Notes: a model not told the origin generated them from the letters alone. A stretch of 64,000 nt of DNA from Massilia sp. erpn (GCF_024400215.1 NZ_CP053748.1:744001-808000), one strand, 5' to 3'. Shown: positions 35,539 to 44,440, counted from the first letter of the stretch. Made by a program: numbers and translations.

Positions 35539-38040
35539 ATGCAGCTGCTGGCGAAATTCCTGTCGTCCTGGATGCGGATGGGCACGTACTCTCGCCTGTT
35601 CATTCCGATTTTCCTCATCATCGCCGTGGTGGTGGGGCTGCGCTATACGCTGCTGATCGAGTCGGAAAGCGCCAGCGAGCAGGCGCGCTACCAGTCCGAG
35701 TCGCAGCAGTTCGCCACCTGGCTCGCCACCACGCTGGCGCCGGCCGCCCTGCACGGCCAGGCGGCCGATATGGCGGCGCAGCTGGCCAAGGCCGCCAATC
35801 TGAACGGCGACGTAGCCATGATCCGCTGGGAAGATAGCGAGGGCCAGCGGCGCGCCCTGGCCGCACGGCCGCTGGGTGAACTGCGCTACCCGGCATGGCT
35901 GGAGGATCTGGCCGGCATGCAGGCCGATTACTACCTGGTGCCGCTGCCCCCGTCCGAAGGCGGCGGCCTGCTGGAGCTTTGGTTCCAGCCCGCGCGGCCA
36001 TTGGCCCGCGTCTGGCAGACGCTGCGCCAGCAGGCGCTGATCTCGGCGCTGAACATCTGCATCATCTACGCCCTGCTTGGCCTGCTGATCTTCGCCAACC
36101 ACCGCATGCTGCGCCGGCTGGCGCGCGCCACCAGCGCCTTCCGCAACGGCCAGCACGATGTGCGCATGCGCGTCGGCGGCAGCCTGGAAGCGCGCGCCCT
36201 GGCCACCACCTTCAACGATATGGCGGAACGGGTGCAAGGCCTGCTGCAATCGCTGCAATCGGAAAAGGAGCGCATCGAAGTCACCCTGGCCTCGATCGGC
36301 GAAGCTGTCATCACCACCGACCTGGAAGGCAGGATCGTCAGCCTGAACGAGGCGGCGCAGGCGCTCACCGGCTGGCCCGCCTCGCGCGCCAGCGGGCGCG
36401 AGCTGCATGCGGTGCTGGTGCTGGCCAACAGCTTCGGCCAGCGCACCCTGCTCAAGACCATGGCCGGCATTTACGCGGGCGGCGGCGTGGTCAAGGCGCA
36501 GAACCAGAGCCTGCGCCACAGCTCCGGCGTTCACTTCAATGTCGAGTATTCGGCGGCGCCGATCCGCAAGGCCAGCGGCGAGATGCAGGGCGCGGTGCTG
36601 GTGCTGCGCGACGTCAGCGAAAAGCGCAACCTGTTGCAGCAGATGACCTGGCAAAGCCAGCACGATGTGCTGACCGGCCTGCCCAACCGCAATGCGCTGG
36701 CCGCCCGCTTCGAACAGGAGCTGGCGCAGGCGCGCGAAGACCACAGCCTGCTGGCCGTCTGCCTGTTCGACCTGGATCACTTCCAGCAGGTGAACGAGCG
36801 CGGCGGCCAGGGACTGGGCGACGATATCCTCAAGCAGGTGGCCAGCCGCCTGCACGATTTCGCCATGCCGCGCCACTATGCGGCGCGCCTGGGCGGCGAC
36901 GAGTTCGTGCTGCTGCTGCCGGGCCAGGGCAGCCGCGCCGCCGTGGAGGAAATCATGGCCCAGCTGATGGCGGTGCTGGGTCGCAGCTACCGCTGCCAGA
37001 CGCAGAGCGTGTCGATCAGCGCCAGCGCCGGCGTGGCCCTGTATGAAGGCAAGGAGATCAGCGCCGACAATCTGCTGCGCCACGCCGACCAGGCCCTGTA
37101 CCAGGCCAAGGTGCGCGGGCGCGGCACCGTGCATTTCTTCGACGCCGATCTCGACCAGCAGGTGCGCACCCACCACAACCGCCGCACCGAGGTGCGCGAG
37201 GCGCTGGAAGCCGGCGAGCTGCTGCTGTACTACCAGCCCAAGATGGATATGCGCCAGGGCCGCATCTTCGGCATGGAGGCGCTGCTGCGCTGGCGCCATC
37301 CCAAGCGCGGCATCGTCGGGCCGCTGGATTTTCTGCCGATTGTCGAACACACCGAGCTGATTGCCGATATCGGCGAATGGGTGATGCGCCAGGCGCTGCG
37401 CCAGCTCGACGCCTGGCGGCGCGAGGGACGCGCCTGGATGGTGAGCGTCAACGTGGCGGCCTACCATCTGCAGCGCGCCGATTTCGTCGAGCGCCTGCAA
37501 AGCATCCTGGCCGAATTCCCGGACGTGCCGCCGCAGCAGCTGGAGCTGGAAATTCTGGAATCGTCGGCCCTGCGCGACCTGGCCCATGTGCGCGCCACCA
37601 TCCTCGCCTGCCAGCAGCTGGGCGTCAGCTTTGCGCTCGACGATTTCGGCACCGGCTATTCGTCCATGTCCTATCTGAAGCGCCTGCCCGCCAATGTGCT
37701 GAAGATCGACCAGGGCTTCGTGCGCAATATGCTGGAGGACCGCGACGACCTGCATCTGGTGAACGCGGTGATCGGCCTGGCGCGCGCCTTTGGCCGCGGC
37801 GTGATCGCGGAAGGCGTGGAAACGGTGGCGCATGGTGCGCTGCTGATGCGCCTGGGCTGCGATCTGGCGCAGGGCTATGGCATTGCGCGGCCGATGCCGG
37901 GCGACGCCGTCGGCGCCTGGGCCGACAGCTTCGTCGTCTCGCCCGAGTGGCAGGCGGCAGCCCAGCTGCCGCCGCTGCACAATCTGCACGAGATCGGCGG
38001 CGGGCAGGCCAATCAGCTGGTCCTGTTCAGTCCCGGCTAG
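35539..38040 (+). CDS. Membrane GGDEF-EAL protein with HAMP and PAS domains
   Basis: An 833-residue c-di-GMP enzyme. Order: N-terminal helix (about residues 14-34), periplasmic domain (35-165), second helix (about 170-190), HAMP (about 190-245), PAS (about 250-370), GGDEF (about 375-535; ARLGGDEFVLLLPG intact) and EAL (about 550-815; FGMEALLRW, ELEILESSAL and DDFGTGYSS intact). Both active sites look complete, so it may be bifunctional. It overlaps the convergent glcF gene by 14 bases. A 139-base AT-rich gap upstream likely holds its promoter. Confidence 0.94.
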   Translation: MQLLAKFLSSWMRMGTYSRLFIPIFLIIAVVVGLRYTLLIESESASEQARYQSESQQFATWLATTLAPAALHGQAADMAAQLAKAANLNGDVAMIRWEDSEGQRRALAARPLGELRYPAWLEDLAGMQADYYLVPLPPSEGGGLLELWFQPARPLARVWQTLRQQALISALNICIIYALLGLLIFANHRMLRRLARATSAFRNGQHDVRMRVGGSLEARALATTFNDMAERVQGLLQSLQSEKERIEVTLASIGEAVITTDLEGRIVSLNEAAQALTGWPASRASGRELHAVLVLANSFGQRTLLKTMAGIYAGGGVVKAQNQSLRHSSGVHFNVEYSAAPIRKASGEMQGAVLVLRDVSEKRNLLQQMTWQSQHDVLTGLPNRNALAARFEQELAQAREDHSLLAVCLFDLDHFQQVNERGGQGLGDDILKQVASRLHDFAMPRHYAARLGGDEFVLLLPGQGSRAAVEEIMAQLMAVLGRSYRCQTQSVSISASAGVALYEGKEISADNLLRHADQALYQAKVRGRGTVHFFDADLDQQVRTHHNRRTEVREALEAGELLLYYQPKMDMRQGRIFGMEALLRWRHPKRGIVGPLDFLPIVEHTELIADIGEWVMRQALRQLDAWRREGRAWMVSVNVAAYHLQRADFVERLQSILAEFPDVPPQQLELEILESSALRDLAHVRATILACQQLGVSFALDDFGTGYSSMSYLKRLPANVLKIDQGFVRNMLEDRDDLHLVNAVIGLARAFGRGVIAEGVETVAHGALLMRLGCDLAQGYGIARPMPGDAVGAWADSFVVSPEWQAAAQLPPLHNLHEIGGGQANQLVLFSPG

Positions 38041-39265
38041 CCACGGCGGCCAAGGCGCGGTCGATCAGCTCGATCCAGTGCTCGACCGGCGTGTCCGTAC
38101 CCGCCTGCAAGTGGGTAAGGCAGCCGATATTGGCCGACACGATGCGGCTGCCCCCCGTTTCCGCCAGATTTTCCAGCTTGCGTTCGCGCAGTTGCAGCGA
38201 CAGCTCCGGCTGCAGCAGCGCATACGTCCCGGCTGAGCCGCAGCACAGATGCGCGTCGGCGCACAGGCGCACATCGACGCCGATGGCGCGCAGCACGCCC
38301 TCCACCTTGCCGCGGATCTGCTGGCCGTGCTGCAAGGTGCAAGGCGGGTGGTAGGCGACGCGTTCTTCGACCTGGCCGATGCGGCGCGCCAGCTCCTGCT
38401 CGAACGCGGGCAGGATTTCGCTCAGGTCGCGCGTCAGTTCAGAGATGCGCTGCGCCTTGGCGGCGTAGCGCGCATCGTGCGCCAGCAGATGGCCGTATTC
38501 CTTGACGGTGACGCCGCAGCCCGATGCCGTCATCACGATGGCTTCCGTACCGGCTTCCACATAGGGCCACCAGGCGTCGATATTGCGGCGCATATCGTCC
38601 AGGCCCGCCTCCTGGTCGTTCAGATGGTAGCGCAGCGCGCCGCAGCAGCCGGCCTTGGCCGCGCGCTGCAATTCGATGCCCAGCGCATCGAGCACGCGGG
38701 CGGTGGCGGCATTGATATTGGGCGCCAGGCCGGGCTGCACGCAGCCGTCCAGCAGCAGCATCTTGCGCGCATGGCTGCGCTGCGGCCAGGCACCGCAGCC
38801 GCGCATGGGCGGCAGCTTGTCCTGCAAGGGTTTGGACAGCAAGGGACGCAATACCTGTCCCGCGCGCAGGGCGGCGGTGAACAGCGCCTTGCGCGGCAGG
38901 CCTTCCTTCAGCACATAGCGCTGGATGCGCTGCGCCAGCGGACGCGGCACGCGCTGCTCGACAATCTTGCGGCCGATGTCCACCAGGCGGCCATATTGCA
39001 CGCCGGAGGGACAGGTGCTTTCGCAGTTGCGGCAGGTCAGGCAGCGGTCGAGGTGGGTCTGCGTCTTGGCCGTGACGGGCGCGCCTTCCAGCACCTGCTT
39101 GATCAGGTAGATGCGGCCGCGTGGACCATCGAGTTCGTCGCCCAGCAGCTGGTAGGTGGGACAGGTGGCCGTGCAAAAGCCGCAGTGCACGCAGGCGCGC
39201 AGGATGGCTTCCGCCTCGTCGCCGTCGCGCGTGTTCTTGATAAAGTCAGCCAGATTGGTTTGCAT
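38027..39265 (-). CDS. glcF: Glycolate oxidase iron-sulfur subunit
   Basis: A 412-residue protein with two 4Fe-4S motifs near the N-terminus (CVHCGFCTATCPTY, about residues 25-38, and CLTCRNCESTCPSG, about 75-88) and two CCG domains (CGVTVKEYGHLL region and HLCCGSAGTYALLQ). It passes electrons from the FAD subunits GlcD/GlcE to quinone. Third gene of the glcDEF operon; 4 bases separate it from glcE. Confidence 0.95.
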   Translation of the reverse strand: MQTNLADFIKNTRDGDEAEAILRACVHCGFCTATCPTYQLLGDELDGPRGRIYLIKQVLEGAPVTAKTQTHLDRCLTCRNCESTCPSGVQYGRLVDIGRKIVEQRVPRPLAQRIQRYVLKEGLPRKALFTAALRAGQVLRPLLSKPLQDKLPPMRGCGAWPQRSHARKMLLLDGCVQPGLAPNINAATARVLDALGIELQRAAKAGCCGALRYHLNDQEAGLDDMRRNIDAWWPYVEAGTEAIVMTASGCGVTVKEYGHLLAHDARYAAKAQRISELTRDLSEILPAFEQELARRIGQVEERVAYHPPCTLQHGQQIRGKVEGVLRAIGVDVRLCADAHLCCGSAGTYALLQPELSLQLRERKLENLAETGGSRIVSANIGCLTHLQAGTDTPVEHWIELIDRALAAVASRD

Positions 39266-39269
39266 ATGC

Positions 39270-40349
39270 TCAGTACATGCGGCCGGGGTTGAAGATGCCG
39301 GCCGGGTCGAAGGCCAGCTTCAGGCGTTCATGGATGCGGGCGACGGCCGGCTGCAGCGGATGGAATACGGAGCGCGCCTCCTGCGGCGCGGCATCGCGCC
39401 GGTACAGGGTGGCATGTCCGCCCGCCGCCGCCACGCTGCGGCGGATGCTGCCGGCGTCGCCATCCGCCACCTTGAGCCAGCGCTGCGCGCCGCCCCACTC
39501 GATCAGCTGCTCGCCGCGCAGAACCAGGGCGCTGGCGGCAGGCGGCAGCGACAGGCGCCACAGTGCGCCGCCGCTGAAGTAATCGTGCGTCTGGTCGCGC
39601 AAGGCCGCCCAGAATGCCGCACCGTCGTCCAGCGGCGCGCCGCCCAGACGGCGCAAGGCCGCCTGCACTGCGGCTTCGGCGCCGGACAGGCGCACGGTCA
39701 GCACATCCCGATGCCAGCTGGAGGCCGAAATCGGCAGCGGCTGCCCGGCCCATTCGTTCAGATAGCGTAGCGCGCTGATCTCGTCCATCTCGAAGCGGAT
39801 GCTGGTTTCGCAGGGCGGCAGCGGCAACACCTTCAGCGACACCTGCGCGATCAGTCCCAGCGTGCCGAGCGAACCGGCCAGCAGGCGCGAGACATCATAG
39901 CCGGCGACATTCTTCATGACCTGGCCGCCGAAATTCAGCAGCTCGCCGCGCCCATCCAGCAATTGCGCGCCCAGCACGAAGTCGCGCACCGCGCCCGCGC
40001 TGGTGCGGCGCGGCCCCGACAGGCCGGCCGCCACCACGCCGCCGATGGTGCTGCCGGCGCGCAGGCCGGCGCCGGGCTGGCCGAAGCGCGGCGGCTCAAA
40101 AGCCAGCATCTGCCCGTGCTGCGCCAGCAAGGCTTCGATCTCGGCCAGCGGCGTGCCGCAGCGCGCCGTGATGACCAGTTCCGTCGGCTCGTAGTCCACC
40201 ACGCCGGTGTAGGCACGCGTGTCGAGCACCTCGCCCTGCAGGCTTTGCCCGTACCAATCCTTGCTGCCGCCGCCGCGCAGGCGCAGCGGCGACTTCTGCG
40301 CCGTGGCCGCATGGATGCGTTCAATGAAACCCGCCAGTATCGACTGCAA
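39270..40349 (-). CDS. glcE: Glycolate oxidase subunit GlcE
   Basis: A 359-residue FAD-binding PCMH-domain protein. RLRGGGSKDWYG near residue 25 and AGSTIGGVVAAGLSGPRRTS (about residues 98-117) mark the flavin site, as in E. coli GlcE. It acts with GlcD and GlcF. The gap to glcD is 10 bases. Glycolate oxidation feeds glyoxylate metabolism. Confidence 0.94.
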   Translation of the reverse strand: MQSILAGFIERIHAATAQKSPLRLRGGGSKDWYGQSLQGEVLDTRAYTGVVDYEPTELVITARCGTPLAEIEALLAQHGQMLAFEPPRFGQPGAGLRAGSTIGGVVAAGLSGPRRTSAGAVRDFVLGAQLLDGRGELLNFGGQVMKNVAGYDVSRLLAGSLGTLGLIAQVSLKVLPLPPCETSIRFEMDEISALRYLNEWAGQPLPISASSWHRDVLTVRLSGAEAAVQAALRRLGGAPLDDGAAFWAALRDQTHDYFSGGALWRLSLPPAASALVLRGEQLIEWGGAQRWLKVADGDAGSIRRSVAAAGGHATLYRRDAAPQEARSVFHPLQPAVARIHERLKLAFDPAGIFNPGRMY

Positions 40350-40359
40350 AATCGCTCCT

Positions 40360-41850
40360 TCAGAAACGCGGCAGGCCGGCGTGCGGCAGGACGCCGCCCG
40401 TGACCCGCATCTTGCCGAATTCCGCGCAGCGGTTCAGCGTGGGAATGGCCTTGTCGGGATTCAGCAGCCCGGGCGGATCGAAAGCGCGCTTGAGGCCGAA
40501 GAAGGCCTCCAGCTCGGCCGCCTTGAACTGGGCGCACATGGAATCGATCTTTTCGATGCCCACGCCATGCTCGCCGGTGATGGTGCCGCCCACTTCCACA
40601 CACAGGGCCAGGATCTCGGCGCCGAAGGCTTCGGCGCGCTGCAGCTCGTCGGGCTGGTTGGCGTCGAACAGGATCAGCGGATGCAGATTGCCGTCGCCGG
40701 CGTGGAAGACATTGGCGCAGCGCAGCCCGTACCGGCCTTCCATCTGGGCGATGCCGGTCAGCACCCGCGCCAGATGCTTGCGCGGGATGGTGCCGTCCAT
40801 GCAGTAATAGTCGGGCGAGATGCGGCCCGCCGCCGGGAAGGCATTCTTGCGGCCGGACCAGAAGCGCATCCTTTCCTGCTCGCTGGACGAAACCTGGATC
40901 GCGCCGGCGCCCGCCCCTTCCAGCACCGCCTTCATGCGCGCGATCTCCTCTTCCACCTCTTCCGGCGTGCCGTCCGCCTCGCACAGCAGGATGGCGGCGG
41001 CCTCGGTGTCGTAGCCGGCCTGCACGAAAGGCTCGACCATGCGCGCCGAGGTCTGGTCCATCATCTCCAGCCCGGCCGGAATGATGCCGGCCGCGATCAC
41101 CTGCGCCACTGCATTGCCGCCCGCCACCACGCTGTCGAAGGACGCCATGATGACGCGCGCCACGGCCGGCTTGGGCACCAGCTTGACCGTCACCTCGGTG
41201 ACGATGCCCAGCATGCCTTCCGAGCCGATGAAGGCGGCCAGCAGGTCCAGGCCCGGCGCATCGAGCGCCTCGCCGCCCAGCTCCACCACATCGCCCTCGA
41301 TGGTGGCCATGCGCACGCGCAGCACATTGTGCACCGTCAGTCCATATTTCAGGCAATGCACGCCGCCCGAATTCTCGGCCACATTGCCGCCGATGGTACA
41401 GGCGATCTGCGAAGACGGGTCGGGCGCGTAATACAGGCCATAAGGCGCCGCCGCGTCCGAGATCGCCAGGTTGCGCACGCCCGGCTGCACCACCGCCGTG
41501 CGCGAATAGGCGTCCAGGCGCACGATGCGGTTCAGCCGCGCGGTGGACAGCACCACCCCATCGGCAATCGGCATCGCCCCGCCCGACAGGCCGGTGCCGG
41601 CGCCGCGCGGCACGATGGGCACCTGCATGTCGCGGCAGACCTGGAGCACGGCCAGCACTTCCTCCTCCGACTGCGGCAGGGCCACCACCATGGGCGGCTG
41701 GCGGTAGGCCGACAGGCCGTCGCATTCATAAGGGCGGGTATCCTCCAGTTCGGACAGGATGCTCGCTGGCGGCAATACCGCGCGCAGGGCTGCCGCAACG
41801 CTCCGCTGGCGCGCGGCGCTGAAGGCCGGCTGGGGTCTGGCAAGAGTCAT
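40360..41850 (-). CDS. glcD: Glycolate oxidase subunit GlcD (FAD-linked)
   Basis: A 496-residue flavoprotein of the VAO family. VPRGAGTGLSGGAMPIADGV (about residues 79-98), IGGNVAENSGGVHCLKYG and the C-terminal GTITGEHGVGIEK are the GlcD/LldD-type signatures. It oxidises glycolate (or D-lactate in paralogues) to the keto acid. ATG 41850 matches homologues; the frame extends 15 codons upstream. First gene of glcDEF, divergent from the adenosyltransferase gene. Confidence 0.95.
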   Translation of the reverse strand: MTLARPQPAFSAARQRSVAAALRAVLPPASILSELEDTRPYECDGLSAYRQPPMVVALPQSEEEVLAVLQVCRDMQVPIVPRGAGTGLSGGAMPIADGVVLSTARLNRIVRLDAYSRTAVVQPGVRNLAISDAAAPYGLYYAPDPSSQIACTIGGNVAENSGGVHCLKYGLTVHNVLRVRMATIEGDVVELGGEALDAPGLDLLAAFIGSEGMLGIVTEVTVKLVPKPAVARVIMASFDSVVAGGNAVAQVIAAGIIPAGLEMMDQTSARMVEPFVQAGYDTEAAAILLCEADGTPEEVEEEIARMKAVLEGAGAGAIQVSSSEQERMRFWSGRKNAFPAAGRISPDYYCMDGTIPRKHLARVLTGIAQMEGRYGLRCANVFHAGDGNLHPLILFDANQPDELQRAEAFGAEILALCVEVGGTITGEHGVGIEKIDSMCAQFKAAELEAFFGLKRAFDPPGLLNPDKAIPTLNRCAEFGKMRVTGGVLPHAGLPRF

Positions 41851-41980
41851 GGATTCGTCGTGAAAACGCAGATCGAACCCCGATTGTATGTTCAAAAACG
41901 CAAGCCGGGCGAAAACGCGGGACGTGGATGGCGATTTTGTCGTATGCTCCCTGCATTCTTAAACGCGCAAGGAAGACACC

Positions 41981-42535
41981 ATGGGCAATCGACTCTCGAA
42001 AATCGCCACCCGCACCGGCGATAACGGCACCACCGGCCTGGGCGACGGCAGCCGCACCAGCAAGGACAGCGTGCGCGTGCACGCCATGGGCGATGTGGAC
42101 GAGTTGAATTCAACCATCGGCCTGCTGCTGTGCGAAGCCATGCCGGACGAGATGCGCGAAGAGCTGGTGATGATCCAGCACGACCTGTTCGACCTGGGCG
42201 GGGAGTTGTGCATTCCCGGCTACCAGATGATCAAGGAAGAGCATGTCGAGCGTCTCGATACGCTGCTAGAGAAGTACAACGCCACCCTGCCGGCGCTGAC
42301 CGAATTCATCCTGCCGGCCGGCTCGCGCGCCGCATCGATTGCGCATATCTGCCGCACCGTGTGCCGCCGCGCCGAACGCGCCATCGTCACGCTGGGCAAG
42401 GAAGAGAATATCCACGACCATCCGCGCCAGTATGTAAACCGCCTGTCCGACCTGATGTTCGTGCTGGCGCGCGTGCTGAACCGCTTTGCCGGCGGCAGCG
42501 ACATACTGTGGCGCCACGACCGCAAGCGCGGCTAA
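41981..42535 (+). CDS. Cob(I)alamin adenosyltransferase, PduO type
   Basis: A 184-residue trimeric ATP:cobalamin adenosyltransferase. The N-terminal MGNRLSKIATRTGDNGTTGL is the ATP-binding signature, and FILPAGSRAASIAHICRTVC plus RRAERAIVTL form the cobalamin side. It makes adenosylcobalamin. No cobalamin-dependent enzyme is adjacent, so it likely serves a distant mutase. It has a good AAGGAAG ribosome-binding site. Confidence 0.94.
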   Translation: MGNRLSKIATRTGDNGTTGLGDGSRTSKDSVRVHAMGDVDELNSTIGLLLCEAMPDEMREELVMIQHDLFDLGGELCIPGYQMIKEEHVERLDTLLEKYNATLPALTEFILPAGSRAASIAHICRTVCRRAERAIVTLGKEENIHDHPRQYVNRLSDLMFVLARVLNRFAGGSDILWRHDRKRG

Positions 42536-42543
42536 ACCACAAC

Positions 42544-42575
42544 AGGCGGCGAGGCGAAATGCCGCCGCGCCGCCT
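42544..42575. terminator. Hairpin between convergent genes
   Basis: Stem AGGCGGC / GCCGCCT with a long GC-rich loop, in the 53-base gap between the adenosyltransferase gene and the first peptide gene. No T-run, so termination strength is unclear. Confidence 0.5.
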
Positions 42576-42588
42576 CATCTCACGGTAC

Positions 42589-42786
42589 TCAGATGCCAAC
42601 ACCCCGGCATTTATTGATGCAATTGCGGTATGGGGTAAAGCAGACTGACGGACGCGGATTGCTCTCCATGCAGGTATTGCGCTCGATCAAGCATTGCTCG
42701 CGGCATTCGGCCTCGCTGCCGTCGGCCATGGCGTAGGAGCTGGCTGCGGCGCAAGCGAAGATAAAGAATCCAAGTTTCTTAAGCAT
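42589..42786 (-). CDS. Secreted six-cysteine hairpin peptide A
   Basis: A 65-residue precursor. Signal peptide at residues 1-21 (MLKKLGFFIFACAAASSYAM, cleavage after AMA), mature peptide about 44 residues. Cysteine frame C-x3-C-x6-C-x9-C-x6-C-x3-C. The CREQCLIERN stretch closely matches peptide H, so A and H are paralogues. It is the last gene of a minus-strand run of peptide genes. Function unknown; the periplasm or outside is the expected place of action. Two small aliphatic residues end the protein (GVGI). Confidence 0.85.
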   Translation of the reverse strand: MLKKLGFFIFACAAASSYAMADGSEAECREQCLIERNTCMESNPRPSVCFTPYRNCINKCRGVGI

Positions 42787-42822
42787 CAGTTTTTCCTTTT
42801 CGAAGGCGGGACCGGGGGCGGC

Positions 42823-42999
42823 TTAACGGGTGCAGCGCTTGATGCAGCGGGCATATTCGTTGTGGCAGATCGCTCTCGGCGTGCTGCTTGCCTCGCAACG
42901 TTCCATGCGGCGTTCGCAGCTGACTTCGCAATTGTCGGCAAAGGCGTAGGAACTGCCCATGGCGCAGGCAAAGATAAAGAGACCCAGTTTTTTAAACAT
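42823..42999 (-). CDS. Secreted six-cysteine hairpin peptide B (58 aa)
   Basis: A 58-residue precursor, easily missed for its size. The signal peptide is MFKKLGLFIFACAMGSSYAF-A, cleaved before DNCEVSC. Cysteine frame C-x3-C-x6-C-x9-C-x6-C-x3-C, ending CIKRCTR. The mature part is basic and Arg-rich (ERRMER). A GGAATAAAAG stretch lies upstream as a modest ribosome-binding site. It lies 36 bases before gene A on the same strand, probably co-transcribed. Confidence 0.85.
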   Translation of the reverse strand: MFKKLGLFIFACAMGSSYAFADNCEVSCERRMERCEASSTPRAICHNEYARCIKRCTR

Positions 43000-43106
43000 C
43001 TTTTATTCCTTTTTTATGAATGATGATGAAATGGTGCTGCCGCAGGCCTGCGCATTGCCGTCTCAGCCCATGCAGCGAGCAACGCCGCCTCTCAGGCTTG
43101 TCAGCC

Positions 43107-43280
43107 TCAGGGGCAACGCTGGATGCAGGCGCGCAGCTTGGCCCAGCAAGCTGCCTGGCCAGTGACACTGCAGGACTGGAAGTTCTCGTGACAAATTTGT
43201 TCGCAGGCCGACATGGCATGCGCCATGCCATAAGCCATGCTCAAACCCAGCGCGAAGATAAATGTGATTTTTTTCAACAT
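43107..43280 (-). CDS. Secreted six-cysteine hairpin peptide C (57 aa)
   Basis: The shortest intact member, 57 residues. Signal peptide residues 1-22 (MLKKITFIFALGLSMAYGMA, cleavage near AHA). The frame is C-x3-C-x6-C-x7-C-x6-C-x3-C, the shortest hairpin loop in the set (SVTGQAA). The start at 43280 is where the family signal begins; the open frame runs further 5' without family similarity. The gene lies 107 bases before B. Confidence 0.85.
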   Translation of the reverse strand: MLKKITFIFALGLSMAYGMAHAMSACEQICHENFQSCSVTGQAACWAKLRACIQRCP

Positions 43281-43318
43281 GACTACCTCAACTCGTGACG
43301 GATGGCTGGTAACTGCGC

Positions 43319-43507
43319 TTAAACGCACTCTGCAATAACGCATGCCTCATGCTCCGCCTGGTATTGCGCCTGAGGCGTGCCATGCTGGATGTAAGGCTTA
43401 TGAATACCCAGGCACCAGCGTTCGCAGACGGGAGGCTGGGCAATGGTCAGGGATGCCGACAGCGAGGTGGCGGAGACAACCGGAGCAGCGCGCGTTCTTT
43501 TGTACAT
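43319..43507 (-). CDS. Divergent member of the peptide family (four cysteines)
   Basis: A 62-residue reading frame with a strong ribosome-binding site (GAGAAAGGAAATGCC before ATG 43507). The N-terminus MYKRTRAAPVVSATSLSASL is more basic and less hydrophobic than the family signal. Only four cysteines remain, as C-x3-C near residues 28-32 and C-x4-C near 56-61, with a His/Gln-rich middle instead of the central cysteines. Spacing and place in the run suggest a diverged or decaying copy, but translation looks possible. Alternatively an unrelated small protein. Confidence 0.55.
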   Translation of the reverse strand: MYKRTRAAPVVSATSLSASLTIAQPPVCERWCLGIHKPYIQHGTPQAQYQAEHEACVIAECV

Positions 43508-43596
43508 GGCATTTCCTTTCTCGGTGCTTGAACAATAGGAATAGGCGAAAACGCCGCCTGGCCTCCAGCATGGGCGCCGCAGGCCAGGCAAATCCG

Positions 43597-43794
43597 TCAG
43601 GCCGGTGGATAGCGGCAATCGCGGTTGCACTGCAGGAGTTCGATGCGGCAAGCCGCCGGATCAATGCCCGAGCCAAGGCACTCGTTGTAGTCGAGGCGGC
43701 ACTGCGCCAGGCAGGCGCCGGGAGCGGCGGCAGTCATTGATGCCGACAACGCGGCGGCGGTGGCAAACAGGAACACGGCAAGTTTCTTGAACAT
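43597..43794 (-). CDS. Secreted six-cysteine hairpin peptide E
   Basis: A 65-residue precursor. The signal peptide MFKKLAVFLFATAAALSASM ends near AAA (residue 24). Cysteine frame C-x3-C-x6-C-x9-C-x6-C-x3-C; the mature part is acidic to neutral (CRLDYNEC, CRIELLQC). It is closest to peptide I at 46.0 kb in the DY-x2-C pattern, signal and length. It follows gene F by 73 bases on the same strand. Confidence 0.87.
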   Translation of the reverse strand: MFKKLAVFLFATAAALSASMTAAAPGACLAQCRLDYNECLGSGIDPAACRIELLQCNRDCRYPPA

Positions 43795-43867
43795 GGTAAT
43801 TCTCCTTCGGATTAGGTTCAGGAACCGAAATCACAGCGGTCGATACTGCATGGCGCTGCCCTTGCGC

Positions 43868-44056
43868 TTACTGGGTATTGCAATAGCTCAGGCAACGCTG
43901 CAGATTGCGCGCGCAGGTGGGAGGCTTGGGAAAGCCGTTTTCCATGCAAATGTCGTAGGCTTCTCGGCATTGCGCCACGCATTCCTCGTTGGCGGCCAAG
44001 GCATAACTGCCGCCCAGCGCCAAGGCAAAGATGAAGAAAGCAATTTTTTTCAGCAT
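43868..44056 (-). CDS. Secreted six-cysteine hairpin peptide F (PKPP type)
   Basis: A 62-residue precursor. Signal peptide residues 1-21 (MLKKIAFFIFALALGGSYAL-A). Frame C-x3-C-x6-C-x10-C-x6-C-x3-C, with GFPKPPT in the hairpin loop. Peptides L and P share this PKP-type loop and also follow a glutaredoxin gene or its stub, so F, L and P mark equivalent positions in duplicated units. It is the first peptide after promoter copy 1. Confidence 0.88.
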   Translation of the reverse strand: MLKKIAFFIFALALGGSYALAANEECVAQCREAYDICMENGFPKPPTCARNLQRCLSYCNTQ

Positions 44057-44079
44057 AGCCTCGTCTCCAGAGAAAATTG

Positions 44080-44126
44080 CGGACGATAGAAATCCCGCAA
44101 CGCCAAACCGTCCGGTATCTGGCGCC
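44080..44126 (-). promoter_or_regulatory. Structured intercistronic RNA, copy 1
   Basis: In the transcribed (minus) strand the segment contains GCCAGA...TTTGGC around a CGGACGG loop, and a later CGTCCG able to pair with that loop. The same arrangement occurs at 48363-48406 and 49727-49770, each just before a PKP-type peptide gene. The two pairings compete or form a pseudoknot, which suits attenuation or RNA processing. Confidence 0.6.
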
Positions 44127-44150
44127 GTTTCTTAAACCGGCCAAGGAGAT

Positions 44151-44192
44151 TTATTTAACGAATTTCTTCAGCAAACTGCCGCTGCTTGCCAT
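44151..44192 (-). pseudogene. C-terminal stub of a glutaredoxin gene (locus 1)
   Basis: Reads MASSGSLLKKFVK then stop. LLKKFVK corresponds to the ALKKFVN end of the intact glutaredoxin at 52 kb. It lies in the equivalent place, between a conserved promoter and the structured RNA before a PKP-type peptide gene. The CPFC domain is gone, so this is a deletion remnant. Confidence 0.6.
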
Positions 44193-44260
44193 GACCGGCC
44201 AGCAGTCAATACAAGGCTTAGTGAAAATATTTTTCATTCAGCAACAATGTCACTCAGACC

Positions 44261-44350
44261 ACAATAGAACAGCGAAAATACGATGTCAAGAAATTCATGT
44301 GGATAGAACAAAAACTCATTAGAAATGCCACGCTATTAATTTGCCAGTAA
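44261..44350 (-). promoter_or_regulatory. Conserved promoter copy 1 with upstream element
   Basis: On the minus strand: -35 TTGACA (44289-44284), 17-base spacer, -10 TATTGT (44266-44261). About 40 bases upstream is an AT-rich element with AATTAATAGCG (44350-44331), and CATGAATTTC precedes the -35. The same block recurs at 49.1, 49.96 and 52.4 kb. It should drive the F-E-(D)-C-B-A peptide run. Only 71 bases separate it from the stub at 44.19 kb. Confidence 0.8.
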
Positions 44351-44374
44351 TTTCCCCGAAAGAGATATCACCGA

Positions 44375-44394
44375 GACTGGCGCTAGCGCCAGTC
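44375..44394 (-). terminator. Perfect palindrome after the H-G peptide genes
   Basis: A 20-base perfect palindrome GACTGGCGCTAGCGCCAGTC, 46 bases past the stop of peptide G. It could end the H-G transcript and insulate promoter copy 1. No strong U-run follows. Confidence 0.55.
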
Positions 44395-44440
44395 TGTCAC
44401 TTCAATTAAACAATTTACGATTTAATTAAAGAATGCCACC

